Source: Sulfurospirillum arsenophilum NBRC 109478
GTDB lineage: Bacteria > Campylobacterota > Campylobacteria > Campylobacterales > Sulfurospirillaceae
Length of the DNA stretch: 64,000 nucleotides
Direction: 5' to 3'
NCBI RefSeq assembly: GCF_000813345.1
Contig: NZ_BBQF01000004.1
Span: forward strand, 186,001 to 250,000
Shown: one piece after another, positions 56,819 to 64,000 of the stretch
How positions within the stretch are numbered: the stretch's first letter is position 1
How the letters are laid out: every line of letters begins with the position of its first letter
Translations under genes and position numbers: made by a program
Notes under the pieces: model-generated
Told to the model about the DNA's origin: nothing
Database searches by the model: none
What the model saw: the letters and a program-made list of their open reading frames with translations, nothing else

Positions 56819-57196
56819 ATGGGCGATGAATTTTGCAGTTGCAACACGCTTCATGAAAATATCATAGAAATTGTCAAACAAAAGATGCCCCAAGAGGAGA
56901 AGCTTTACGACCTTGCCGAACTCTTTAAAGTCTTTGGCGACACCACACGTGTAAAGATCATCTCGGCACTTTTTGAAGCGGAGATGTGTGTCTGCGACAT
57001 TGCAGAGCTTTTAAGCATGACACAATCTGCCATCTCTCACCAACTTCGCGTCCTGCGTCAAGCAAGACTTGTCAAACACCGCAAAGAGGGAAAAGTCGTC
57101 TTTTATTCACTTGATGACGAACACATCAAAACCATCTTTAACCAAGGCTTAGAACATATATTAGAACCACGAGGATACGACAATGCAATTTCATGA
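56819..57196 (+). CDS. ArsR/SmtB-family metal-responsive repressor
   Basis: 125 residues. Winged helix-turn-helix with the alpha3 metal motif EMCVCD (Cys57, Cys59) and recognition helix MTQSAISHQLRVLRQARLV. N-terminal FCSCNTLH adds two more Cys and a His, as in CadC, which binds Cd/Pb/Zn through N-terminal and alpha3 thiols. It represses the heavy-metal ATPase with which it overlaps by 14 bp. Confidence 0.92.
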   Translation: MGDEFCSCNTLHENIIEIVKQKMPQEEKLYDLAELFKVFGDTTRVKIISALFEAEMCVCDIAELLSMTQSAISHQLRVLRQARLVKHRKEGKVVFYSLDDEHIKTIFNQGLEHILEPRGYDNAIS

Positions 57197-59162
57197 CAAA
57201 GTACCCCAAGTGTGCTCCACGACAACGGATAGCTGTTGTTCAAGGTGTAAACCCATCGAAACCCATTCACACGACCATGACCACCATCACGAAGGGTTTG
57301 ATGACACAAGCTTAAAAGAGATGCTCAAATCGTGGCATTTCATCACGTTCTGCATTGGTGCGGTGCTGTTTATCTCCGCTGTTTTGATGGACGAAAGCAA
57401 CCCACTTATGTTTTGGACCTATCTGATTAGCTTTTTCTTAGTCGGTGGCGAAATTCTTTACATGGCAGTCACTAACCTTTTTAAAGGTCATGTTTTCGAT
57501 GAGAACTTTTTGATGGGACTTGCCACGGTAGGTGCGTTTAGCATCGGTCAATACCCTGAAGGTGTTGCGGTTATGCTCTTCTTCCGCGTCGGTGAATTTT
57601 TCCAAGACTTAGCCGTTGCTCGTTCACGCAAATCCATCACCAAATTGATGGACATACGCCCTGACTTTGCCAATTTACAAACCGATGAGGGTGAGCAAAA
57701 AGTAGCCCCGAATGACGTGAATTTGGGCAGTCGCATCATCGTTAAGCCAGGTGAAAAAATTCCACTCGATGGCATCATCTTAGAGGGTCGCTCTACGCTA
57801 GATACTTCGGCTCTTACCGGTGAATCTTTGCCAAAAGAGGTTTCAGTGGGCAGTGAAGTTCTCTCTGGCACTATCAATAAAACAGGCGTTATCATCGTCG
57901 AGACAACCAAGCTTTTCGCTGAGTCTACCGTCTCAAAAATCTTAGACCTTGTGCAAAATGCCAGCGCTAAAAAAGCAAAAACAGAGCAATTCATCACGCA
58001 GTTTGCCAAATACTATACGCCACTGGTCGTGATCTCCGCCGCCCTGCTCGCTTTTGTGCCACCGCTTCTTATGCAAGACGCGCTTTTAAGTGACTGGTTT
58101 AGACGCTCCCTTGTTTTCTTGGTCGTTTCATGCCCTTGCGCGCTGGTCGTTTCCATTCCGCTTAGTTTTTTTGGTGGTATTGGCGGAGCTTCTAAAAACG
58201 GCATTTTAGTTAAAGGCGGAAACTTCCTTGAAGCCCTCAATGGTGTTGATACCGTCGTTCTGGACAAAACAGGAACCCTTACCAAAGGCATTTTTAGTGT
58301 CACTTCCATCAAAACACTCAACGGGCATAGTGAAGCCGATGTTTTGCGTCTTGCGGCGTTAGCTGAAATGCACTCAAACCATCCCATCGCCCTTTCGATC
58401 AAGCGTGCTTACACAGAACCTTTGGAAGCCGTTGTAAGCGACTATGAAGAGCTTGCAGGCTATGGTGTCAAAGCGATCATCGACGGTAAAACCATTCTTG
58501 CGGGCAATGACAAACTCCTCCTTGAGCAAGGCATCGCGCATGAACCACTTAACACACCTGATACGGTTGTTTATGTCGTCATTGAAGGTGTTTTAGCTGG
58601 GTATCTCACCATCGCCGATGAGCCAAAAGAGGACAGTAAACGAGCTATTTTAGCCCTTCAAGCACTGGGTATTAAAGATATTGTGATGCTTACGGGTGAC
58701 AATAAAGCTGCCGCTAAAAAGGTGGCAAAAGAGCTAGGCATTACTCATGTTGAGGCGGAGCTTTTACCACACCAAAAAGTCGAAAAACTCGAAGAAATTA
58801 TGGCACGAAAAAGTGGCAAAGGTAAAACCGTTTTTGTAGGCGATGGCATCAATGACGCACCTGTACTAGCACGTGCAGACATCGGCATCGCGATGGGTGG
58901 TGTGGGCTCTGATGCTGCCATTGAAGCGGCAGATGTGGTCATTATGACCGATGAGATCAGCAAAGTTGCCACAGCCCTTAAAATCGCTCAAAAAACCCAT
59001 GCCATCGTTTGGCAAAACATCGTCTTTGCACTGGGTGTTAAAGGGATTATTTTGATCATGGGAGCAATGGGAATTGCCACGATGTGGGAAGCTGTTTTTG
59101 GCGATGTTGGCGTTGCGTTGATCGCTGTTTTAAATGCCACACGCGTTCTAACTCATAAATAA
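57183..59162 (+). CDS. P1B-type heavy-metal (Zn/Cd/Pb) exporting ATPase
   Basis: 659 residues. N-terminus is Cys- and His-rich (TDSCCSRCKPIETHSHDHDHHH) in place of a complete HMA domain. Eight membrane segments; the CPC ion motif in SCPCALVVS, phosphorylation site DKTGTLTKG, HP motif SNHPIA and hinge GDGINDAP. The CPC plus the ArsR/CadC partner point to zinc/cadmium/lead export (ZntA/CadA group); copper is less likely. It follows the repressor in one operon. Confidence 0.93.
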   Translation: MQFHDKVPQVCSTTTDSCCSRCKPIETHSHDHDHHHEGFDDTSLKEMLKSWHFITFCIGAVLFISAVLMDESNPLMFWTYLISFFLVGGEILYMAVTNLFKGHVFDENFLMGLATVGAFSIGQYPEGVAVMLFFRVGEFFQDLAVARSRKSITKLMDIRPDFANLQTDEGEQKVAPNDVNLGSRIIVKPGEKIPLDGIILEGRSTLDTSALTGESLPKEVSVGSEVLSGTINKTGVIIVETTKLFAESTVSKILDLVQNASAKKAKTEQFITQFAKYYTPLVVISAALLAFVPPLLMQDALLSDWFRRSLVFLVVSCPCALVVSIPLSFFGGIGGASKNGILVKGGNFLEALNGVDTVVLDKTGTLTKGIFSVTSIKTLNGHSEADVLRLAALAEMHSNHPIALSIKRAYTEPLEAVVSDYEELAGYGVKAIIDGKTILAGNDKLLLEQGIAHEPLNTPDTVVYVVIEGVLAGYLTIADEPKEDSKRAILALQALGIKDIVMLTGDNKAAAKKVAKELGITHVEAELLPHQKVEKLEEIMARKSGKGKTVFVGDGINDAPVLARADIGIAMGGVGSDAAIEAADVVIMTDEISKVATALKIAQKTHAIVWQNIVFALGVKGIILIMGAMGIATMWEAVFGDVGVALIAVLNATRVLTHK

Positions 59163-59169
59163 AATATCA

Positions 59170-59200
59170 CAAAACGCTCTTCGCAATGAGGAGCGTTTTG
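59170..59200. terminator. Bidirectional terminator after the metal ATPase gene
   Basis: Ten-bp perfect stem CAAAACGCTC/GAGCGTTTTG with an 11-nt loop. Confidence 0.85.
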
Positions 59201-59201
59201 C

Positions 59202-59213
59202 TTTACATGTAAA
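59202..59213. repeat. Iterated palindrome TTTACATGTAAA
   Basis: Perfect copy embedded in a 16-bp palindrome (GC/GC flanks, 59200-59215), abutting the terminator and the 3' end of the ThrE-type gene. Confidence 0.9.
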
Positions 59214-59216
59214 GCA

Positions 59217-59684
59217 CTAAATGATAGGCTGTTTACGCTTGGTGTAATACATAGAAGGCAAAACCAAACCAAAAGCAATGGCAAATAAAATACTAATCGC
59301 ATGTAATCCATTTTGAATAAAGCTTGAAAGCAGGGCATCCGTGACCCCAACCGTATTCATCGTTACAAGGCTAATCATCATCTCATAAGCATACGTACCG
59401 GGAATCATCGGGATGATGGAGGGAACCGTGTAAACGGGTCTAGGCATCACGTAACGACGTGACCAAAAAACACCGATAATCCCAATAGCCGTTGTGGCAA
59501 TAAACGTTGCAAGCTCAATGGAGAGATTATTGAACAGCAGCACTTCTCGGAAACCATACGTCACTGCACCACCCACAGCACACAAAGGTAGCGTTGAGCG
59601 CGGAACATTGAAAATCATTCCAAACCCGACAGCAGGAATTGCCGCCCACACGGAATTAAGTAAAAGTGTAAACCATGCCATCAT
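59217..59684 (-). CDS. Threonine/serine exporter, YjjB-like (ThrE C-terminal) subunit
   Basis: 155 residues from the ATG at 59684 (SD AAAGG, about 6 nt), overlapping the preceding gene's TAA by one base; the open frame before that is antisense-free but lies on the neighbour. About five membrane helices with the ThrE_2/DUF3815 pattern: FNVPRSTLPLCAVGGAVTYGFRE and PSIIPMIPGTYAYE. It acts together with the YjjP-like protein. Confidence 0.83.
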   Translation of the reverse strand: MMAWFTLLLNSVWAAIPAVGFGMIFNVPRSTLPLCAVGGAVTYGFREVLLFNNLSIELATFIATTAIGIIGVFWSRRYVMPRPVYTVPSIIPMIPGTYAYEMMISLVTMNTVGVTDALLSSFIQNGLHAISILFAIAFGLVLPSMYYTKRKQPII

Positions 59685-60478
59685 TACCATCCTTTTATAT
59701 CCAAAAGCCCCATGGCGAGCATGATCCCAAGAGAAGACATAAGGGTCAATAACGTCGCTTGTGTCCAACGCCCCCACCCCATGCTGATATACCCTTTAAA
59801 GGCATCAAGCATCGAGTTGATATACGGAAAACCCGGAACGAGGAGTAGAACACTGGAAGAGAGAACAACGCGCCCAGAGGAGCTTAACCCATGATAAAAA
59901 GAGAGACTGGCGATTATAGTACACACAAACGCGGTAAACGCAAAGACGATCAGCAAAGAGTAATTACGACTTGAGAGTGCCCTGCGTACCATCATACCCA
60001 CAGAGGCTGCTAAAAAAGTAATCCAAAAACCCGGCCAATCCGCACCTTGTAAATGGCTAAAAGCTGCACACGAAAGCCCAATCATGGGAACAATCAACCA
60101 ACTAGGATAAGGGTTTGCGTGAATGTTTGCAAGTGAACGCTCAACCATCATAATGTCACGAGGGTTTTGTTCCGCAGCAATGCAAATAGTAACGATTTGA
60201 TGCACAATAGACATATTGATCGGCTGTTCATGCGCGCGTCTTGTGGTCGTGACCGAAGAATCGCCAATGAGTGTCGTTAAAACAATGGCGGAGGGAATCA
60301 GAGAAATTTCAATGGAAGTACACCCAAGCGCCACACCCAAACGAGACGATAACTGCTCGATCAAACGGCTTTCGGCTCCATATTCAAGGAGCATGACAGC
60401 AACGCGGACAACAATAGTAGTAATTCTGGTTTGTTCTTCCTTTGAGATCGTGGGAAATCCTTTTGATATTCTATGCAT
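59684..60478 (-). CDS. Threonine/serine exporter, YjjP-like (ThrE N-terminal) subunit
   Basis: 264 residues. A soluble N-terminal region (about 1-120; LLEYGAESRLIEQLSSRLGVALG, DUF1212 opening) and five membrane helices (about 120-255; VLLLVPGFPYINSMLDAFKGY). In E. coli YjjP and YjjB form a two-part exporter (for succinate); in Corynebacterium the fused ThrE exports Thr/Ser. Substrate here is unknown. Confidence 0.85.
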   Translation of the reverse strand: MHRISKGFPTISKEEQTRITTIVVRVAVMLLEYGAESRLIEQLSSRLGVALGCTSIEISLIPSAIVLTTLIGDSSVTTTRRAHEQPINMSIVHQIVTICIAAEQNPRDIMMVERSLANIHANPYPSWLIVPMIGLSCAAFSHLQGADWPGFWITFLAASVGMMVRRALSSRNYSLLIVFAFTAFVCTIIASLSFYHGLSSSGRVVLSSSVLLLVPGFPYINSMLDAFKGYISMGWGRWTQATLLTLMSSLGIMLAMGLLDIKGW

Positions 60479-60547
60479 GAATCATAGTCTAAATAAGTTG
60501 AAACTTAAGAGATAAATTGCCTTTTATTTCATCATTTTAGTTTTAGC

Positions 60548-60559
60548 TTTACATGTAAA
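60548..60559. repeat. Iterated palindrome TTTACATGTAAA (first of a close pair)
   Basis: Perfect copy in the divergent gap between the YjjP-like gene and the permease. Second copy starts 32 bp later. Confidence 0.9.
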
Positions 60560-60579
60560 ATATTTTGAGCGTGAAAAAG

Positions 60580-60591
60580 TTTACATGTAAA
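60580..60591. repeat. Iterated palindrome TTTACATGTAAA (second of a close pair)
   Basis: Perfect copy 32 bp after the first, about three helical turns, and 71 bp upstream of the permease start. Confidence 0.9.
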
Positions 60592-60662
60592 AGCTTTCTT
60601 TTTAAACATCGTACATAATCTTCCTTTCGCTACAATATCACAATTTGAATTTTGGAAATAGA

Positions 60663-62024
60663 ATGAAAAGCCTCTGTAAAATTGCTATTGTGGCACTTAC
60701 GCTCTTACATATCATCAAACTCTTTACGCCAATCAATCTTGTGCTCCTAACATTTTTTACACTTCTATTGCTTGTGTTTGGTCTTTCGATGCAAAAAAGA
60801 GGGTTTCGTAACATCACTCTGTTCTTTTTTACTTTAGGGATTGCCCTACTCGTCTATTTCGAGTTACCGTTCACCATTTGGATGAGCTCCCTTACCTCTA
60901 TGACCAACATCATCGCGATTATTGTGGTAATGCAACTCTTTTCTATTCCTATCGAAGTGGGGCACTATAGCGACACCGTCGAGTATTGGCTCAAAAGACT
61001 CTTTAAAAAGGAGAGTTCGCTTTACCTTTTTGCCATGCTTGTAACCAACCTCTTCGCGAGCTTTTTGCTCTTTGGAACGGTTCCTGTGATGGTTTCACTC
61101 TTTAACAAAGCGCTTAAAAATAATGTTGCGCAGTACCAACGCTTTTTTGCAACTGCCATTATGCGAGGCTATACCCTTGCCCTCTTTTGGGCGCCGGGGG
61201 CGATTATCATTCTTTTGGTGATGCAGGTGACCCATGTTTCATGGTCGGAACTGTTTCTTCCAGGTCTTATTTTGAGTGTTATGGGGCTGTTGACTTCTTA
61301 CGTGTTAGAGCACTCTACACGTTTGAATAAGCCTATCGTTTCGATGTCTGAGACACTGCATATCTCTTCTGGTATCGCGAAAAATGCGCCCAAACAAACC
61401 GTGCATATTATCCTTGTGATTATCAGCCTTATTACGTGTATATCGCTCTTTGAAAACTTCTCTATTGCAACGGGAACGGGGAGAATTTTACTCGCTGGAC
61501 TCATCGTCTCAACCATTTGGATCGCTTATTACCGTAAACAGCCCGAACTCAAAACGGCGTTGAAAGACTACGGGGAGAGTGGCATCATGCAAGCGACGGA
61601 TTTTTCCGTTTTCTTCATTGCGGTAGGTTTATTTGCAGGCGCCGTCGATCACAGTGGTATTTTAGGGTACATCCAACCCATTCTCCAAGAGAGTGTCAAT
61701 CACCTTGGCATCTTTTCCATCATTGTCATCCCTCTTCTTTTTATCCTTATCTCCATCTGTGGTATTCACCCCTTGGTACTTGCGATTATCTTTGGCAAAA
61801 TCTTATTGGCAGTTTCCCTGCCACTTCCTCCTGTTTCCATTGCATTGATTTTGCTTCTATCGGCTTCCATCTCCTTTATTATTTCGCCGTTTGCAGGAAT
61901 GTCGTTGATGACAGCAAAGTATCTCAATGTCACCCCAATGGAAGTAGCACTTAAATGGAACAGCCTGTTTTGTATTCTCTTTCTCACAGAGGGGCTAATT
62001 TTTGCCTATCTGTGGTCTTTGTAA
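60663..62024 (+). CDS. Multi-pass membrane protein, transporter of uncertain family
   Basis: 453 residues from the ATG at 60663 (SD TGGAAAT); an in-frame TTG upstream has none. Eleven or more membrane helices in two similar halves, with a glycine/proline re-entrant-like segment in each (FGTVPVMVSLFNKALKN about 145-161; SPFAGMSLMTAKYL about 420-435). The pattern resembles the ion-transporter superfamily of anion/citrate-type permeases, but I cannot name the family. No partner genes adjacent. Confidence 0.65.
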   Translation: MKSLCKIAIVALTLLHIIKLFTPINLVLLTFFTLLLLVFGLSMQKRGFRNITLFFFTLGIALLVYFELPFTIWMSSLTSMTNIIAIIVVMQLFSIPIEVGHYSDTVEYWLKRLFKKESSLYLFAMLVTNLFASFLLFGTVPVMVSLFNKALKNNVAQYQRFFATAIMRGYTLALFWAPGAIIILLVMQVTHVSWSELFLPGLILSVMGLLTSYVLEHSTRLNKPIVSMSETLHISSGIAKNAPKQTVHIILVIISLITCISLFENFSIATGTGRILLAGLIVSTIWIAYYRKQPELKTALKDYGESGIMQATDFSVFFIAVGLFAGAVDHSGILGYIQPILQESVNHLGIFSIIVIPLLFILISICGIHPLVLAIIFGKILLAVSLPLPPVSIALILLLSASISFIISPFAGMSLMTAKYLNVTPMEVALKWNSLFCILFLTEGLIFAYLWSL

Positions 62025-62038
62025 AGAGCGCTTTTTTC

Positions 62039-62048
62039 TTACATGTAA
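62039..62048. repeat. Iterated palindrome TTACATGTAA
   Basis: Core copy 15 bp after the permease stop codon. Confidence 0.85.
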
Positions 62049-62156
62049 CACTGCTTAAAAAATAATCATAAAACTGCCTTTTTGCCCTCTTGCTCTGCTT
62101 AATTTTGTGCTAAACTGCTTTTATGACATTAAAAATTCATTTGGTAAAAAGGAAAA

Positions 62157-62230
62157 GCACCAAAGGTGCGCGGGCTTTCTGCCGAAGAAAACATAGTGTT
62201 AACGTAGTTTTTAAAGCTTTGCTTTAAAAG
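62157..62230 (+). ncRNA. Candidate structured 5' leader element, copy C (upstream of ATP-grasp gene)
   Basis: Hairpin 1 GCACC-AAA-GGTGC (62157-62169), 30-nt linker with GCCGAAGAAAAC, conserved GTTAACGTAG (TAACGTAG at 62200-62207), hairpin 2 TTTTTAAAGC/GCTTTAAAAG with TTT loop (62208-62230). It ends 40 nt before the ATG of the ATP-grasp gene. Same spacing as copy B. Confidence 0.55.
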
Positions 62231-62270
62231 CGTGTCAAGAGTTTTGAAAAAAAGGGCAAAGGTACAGGTT

Positions 62271-63644
62271 ATGATTGAGTCAGAAAGTCCACTCTACGAT
62301 GCTTTCAAAGGCATCTTAAACACCATCGACAAAAAACGCGTCCAAGAGTTGCTCGCCTACATGAATACCGAAGCGATCAACTTCAACCTTTTCAAAAACA
62401 ACGCTTTTATAGAGCGAAAATTTCCCTTTGACATCATTCCTCGCATTGTCTCTTCGAGTGAATTTTCATACCTTGAAAAAGGGATACAACAGCGCATCCA
62501 TGCACTCAATCTCTTTTTAGAAGACATCTATGGCGCACAGAAAATTCTTAAAGATGGCATTATTCCTAGCGAATTTGTCTTTTCATCCAAAGCATATCTG
62601 CCCGCTTTTGCCAACACGCCTGTGGCTAAAAACATCCGTGTGCATATTAGCGGTATCGACCTTGTTAAAAATAGTGTAGGAGATGGCTGGGTTGTGTTGG
62701 AAGACAACCTCAGAGTTCCAAGTGGCGTGAGTTACCCACTCTCTTTACGAATGCTAACACGTAAAGTATTTCCTGAGTTTTTTGAAAAACTGCCGATCCA
62801 AAGTGTGCAGGACTATCCTAAACGTTTAGCTGCAGCGATGGAACACGTCAGTACGGGTGGTATCAACGTCATCTTAACACCCGGTCGTTATAACTCTGCC
62901 TTTTACGAACACTCCTATCTTGCGAAAGAGAGCGGTGCTATCTTAGCCACAGGCGATGACTTGGTCGTTGAGAAAGACAAACTCTACCTCAAAACCTACA
63001 GCGGTAAAAAAGCACGTGTGGGTTCTGTGTATCGAAGACTTGATGATGACGCACTCGATCCTATCGAGTTCAACCCTGATTCCTTAATTGGTGTACCCAA
63101 CATCACACAAGTGTACCGTGCAGGCAATGTTGCTTTGTTGAACAGCATTGGTAATGGCATCGCGGATGATAAAGGCATCTACTACTTTGTACCCGATATG
63201 ATTCGCTATTACCTTAAAGAAGATCCAATCTTGCAAAATGCCCCAACATACTTGGCGTTTTTTGACAAAGATCGCCACCACATTTTGCAAAACATACGCA
63301 ATCTCGTCATCAAAGATGTTGCAGAAGCGGGAGGGTATGGCGTTATCTTTGGTTCACTTCTGACAAAACCAGAACGTGAGAAGCTCAAAGATGCGATTAA
63401 CGCAGAACCACGTCGTTTCATCGCTCAAGAGATCATCGAGTTTTATGACATCGAGTGTTTGGATGAAACAGGGGCTTTTTCACCACGCAAAGCAGACCTG
63501 AGGATGTTCTCGCTTTATGGTGAAGATATCTTCGTCTGGCCCGGTGGACTGACCCGTTTTGCTATGGATCCGACCAGCTACATCGTCAACTCCTCACAAG
63601 GTGGCGGTTTTAAAGATACGTGGATTTTAAAGGAGAAGCGATGA
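62271..63644 (+). CDS. Circularly permuted ATP-grasp type 2 protein (DUF404/DUF407)
   Basis: 457 residues from the ATG at 62271 (SD AAAGG, 8 nt); the GTG at 62232 overlaps the leader element and lacks one. Conserved blocks include RIVSSSEFSYLEKGIQQRIHALNLFLEDIYG, VLEDNLRVPSGVSYPL, GVPNITQVYRAGNVALLNSIGNGIADDKG and FIAQEIIEFYD. The superfamily makes carboxylate-amine bonds with ATP; its product is not known. Coupled by ATGA overlap with the alpha-E gene, the usual partner. Confidence 0.87.
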   Translation: MIESESPLYDAFKGILNTIDKKRVQELLAYMNTEAINFNLFKNNAFIERKFPFDIIPRIVSSSEFSYLEKGIQQRIHALNLFLEDIYGAQKILKDGIIPSEFVFSSKAYLPAFANTPVAKNIRVHISGIDLVKNSVGDGWVVLEDNLRVPSGVSYPLSLRMLTRKVFPEFFEKLPIQSVQDYPKRLAAAMEHVSTGGINVILTPGRYNSAFYEHSYLAKESGAILATGDDLVVEKDKLYLKTYSGKKARVGSVYRRLDDDALDPIEFNPDSLIGVPNITQVYRAGNVALLNSIGNGIADDKGIYYFVPDMIRYYLKEDPILQNAPTYLAFFDKDRHHILQNIRNLVIKDVAEAGGYGVIFGSLLTKPEREKLKDAINAEPRRFIAQEIIEFYDIECLDETGAFSPRKADLRMFSLYGEDIFVWPGGLTRFAMDPTSYIVNSSQGGGFKDTWILKEKR

Positions 63645-64000
63645 TTCTCATATCACCTCAAAGTGCAGAACAACTTTACTGGATGGGTCGTTACATCCAA
63701 AGAGCAGAGAGTATGACTCGCCTTGTTATCCAACTTTTTGATAAAATACTCGACGTTGATTTTGATGATGCTAAAAATTTCTATGCCAGACTGGGCATTG
63801 AGCTTTCATACGACTCTTCGCAAGAATTTTTGCGCAAAAGTGTTTTTGATGTGGAGTATGCAAGTCTTATCTCTGTTATTAACTGTGCAAGAGAAAATGC
63901 GATTTTGACACGTTCCCACTTATCAAATCGTATGTTTAGCCGTATAAATGCTCTCTATCTTGCCTATCAAGCGGCAAAAGAAGAGCGTACTGTTTCCGTA
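63641..64000 (+). CDS. Alpha-E domain protein (DUF403), N-terminal part cut by the window
   Basis: Only the first 120 codons are present. The opening LISPQSAEQLYWMGRYIQRAESMTRL and SLISVINCARENAILTRSHLS are hallmarks of the alpha-E domain, an all-helical domain always found with circularly permuted ATP-grasp proteins and often a transglutaminase, in a presumed peptide- or amide-forming system. Starts with ATG overlapping the previous TGA. Confidence 0.85.
   Translation, partial: MILISPQSAEQLYWMGRYIQRAESMTRLVIQLFDKILDVDFDDAKNFYARLGIELSYDSSQEFLRKSVFDVEYASLISVINCARENAILTRSHLSNRMFSRINALYLAYQAAKEERTVSV

Noticed and set aside
449-62048. TTTACATGTAAA as a transcription terminator.
   Set aside because: Stem would be AT-rich with no loop or T-run, half the copies are inside genes, and true GC-rich terminators lie beside several copies (458, 41376, 59170).
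449-62048. TTTACATGTAAA copies as parts of a CRISPR array or insertion-sequence ends.
   Set aside because: Copies are widely and irregularly spaced, no spacers, no adjacent transposase or cas genes, and no target duplications.
62157-62230. Copies B and C of the leader element share a translated stretch (AFCRRK...SVNVVFKALL), suggesting a small conserved peptide.
   Set aside because: There is no start codon with SD, and the corresponding frame is interrupted in copy A while base pairing is kept. Conservation is at the RNA/DNA level.

Overview
The window comes from an AT-rich Campylobacterota (epsilonproteobacterial) chromosome, most likely Sulfurospirillum or a close relative. The support is the order ssb-rpsR-lon-bamD-fliW, futalosine menaquinone synthesis (mqnC), a stand-alone CheB esterase without receiver domain, an LldEFG lactate oxidase set, many chemoreceptors, and Campylobacterota-style protein sequences. 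The species assignment is an inference. I saw no rRNA, tRNA, CRISPR array, insertion sequence or prophage. Nearly all of the sequence is ordinary, densely packed core chromosome.

Layout. 1-4.2 kb: replication/translation (ssb end, rpsR), the Lon protease, BamD and FliW. 4.2-9.8 kb: a surface operon with a large PA14 + DUF6701 (MshQ-like) secreted protein and three type IV-type prepilins. 9.9-17.1 kb: ribosome hibernation factor, then a long minus-strand operon (cytochrome c, hemL, atpZ, a membrane protein, mqnC, an M16-family protein, recG). 17.1-25.9 kb: plus-strand folD-lepB-M50 protease, then rpiB, a coiled-coil protein, apt-trpB-dedA-pepA-cheB-cheR. 25.9-34.6 kb: small hydrolases, an MFS transporter, a cupin, htpX, metE with a long unexplained leader, and a chemoreceptor. 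34.7-37.5 kb: a two-subunit haem-copper enzyme that looks like an NO reductase of the gNOR type rather than an oxidase, divergent from an Rrf2-type cysteine-containing regulator, with a perfect 18-bp palindrome between them. 37.5-48.8 kb: exonuclease/DUF294 pair, transporters, lactate utilisation genes, haemolysin III-like protein, two ferritin-like paralogues, acyltransferase and thiE. 48.9-56.4 kb: three more chemoreceptors, glyA and a flavin-binding protein. 56.8-59.2 kb: an ArsR-type repressor and heavy-metal ATPase with a clear operator. 59.2-64 kb: a split ThrE-type exporter, an unassigned permease and the start of an ATP-grasp/alpha-E operon cut by the window end.

Two signals are not explained by the genes. 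First, the palindrome TTTACATGTAAA (10-bp core TTACATGTAA) occurs 32 times by my reading, half in intergenic DNA and half inside genes, on the order of a hundred times more often than base composition predicts. It behaves like a highly iterated palindrome (compare HIP1 of cyanobacteria) and not like the operator of one regulon. Second, a 5' leader element occurs three times, always just upstream of and co-oriented with a gene (apt, the haemolysin III gene, the ATP-grasp gene). It has a first hairpin with an AAA loop, a conserved TAACGTAG linker and a second hairpin with a TTT loop. Both stems show compensatory base changes, which suggests a structured RNA. I could not match it to a family I know.
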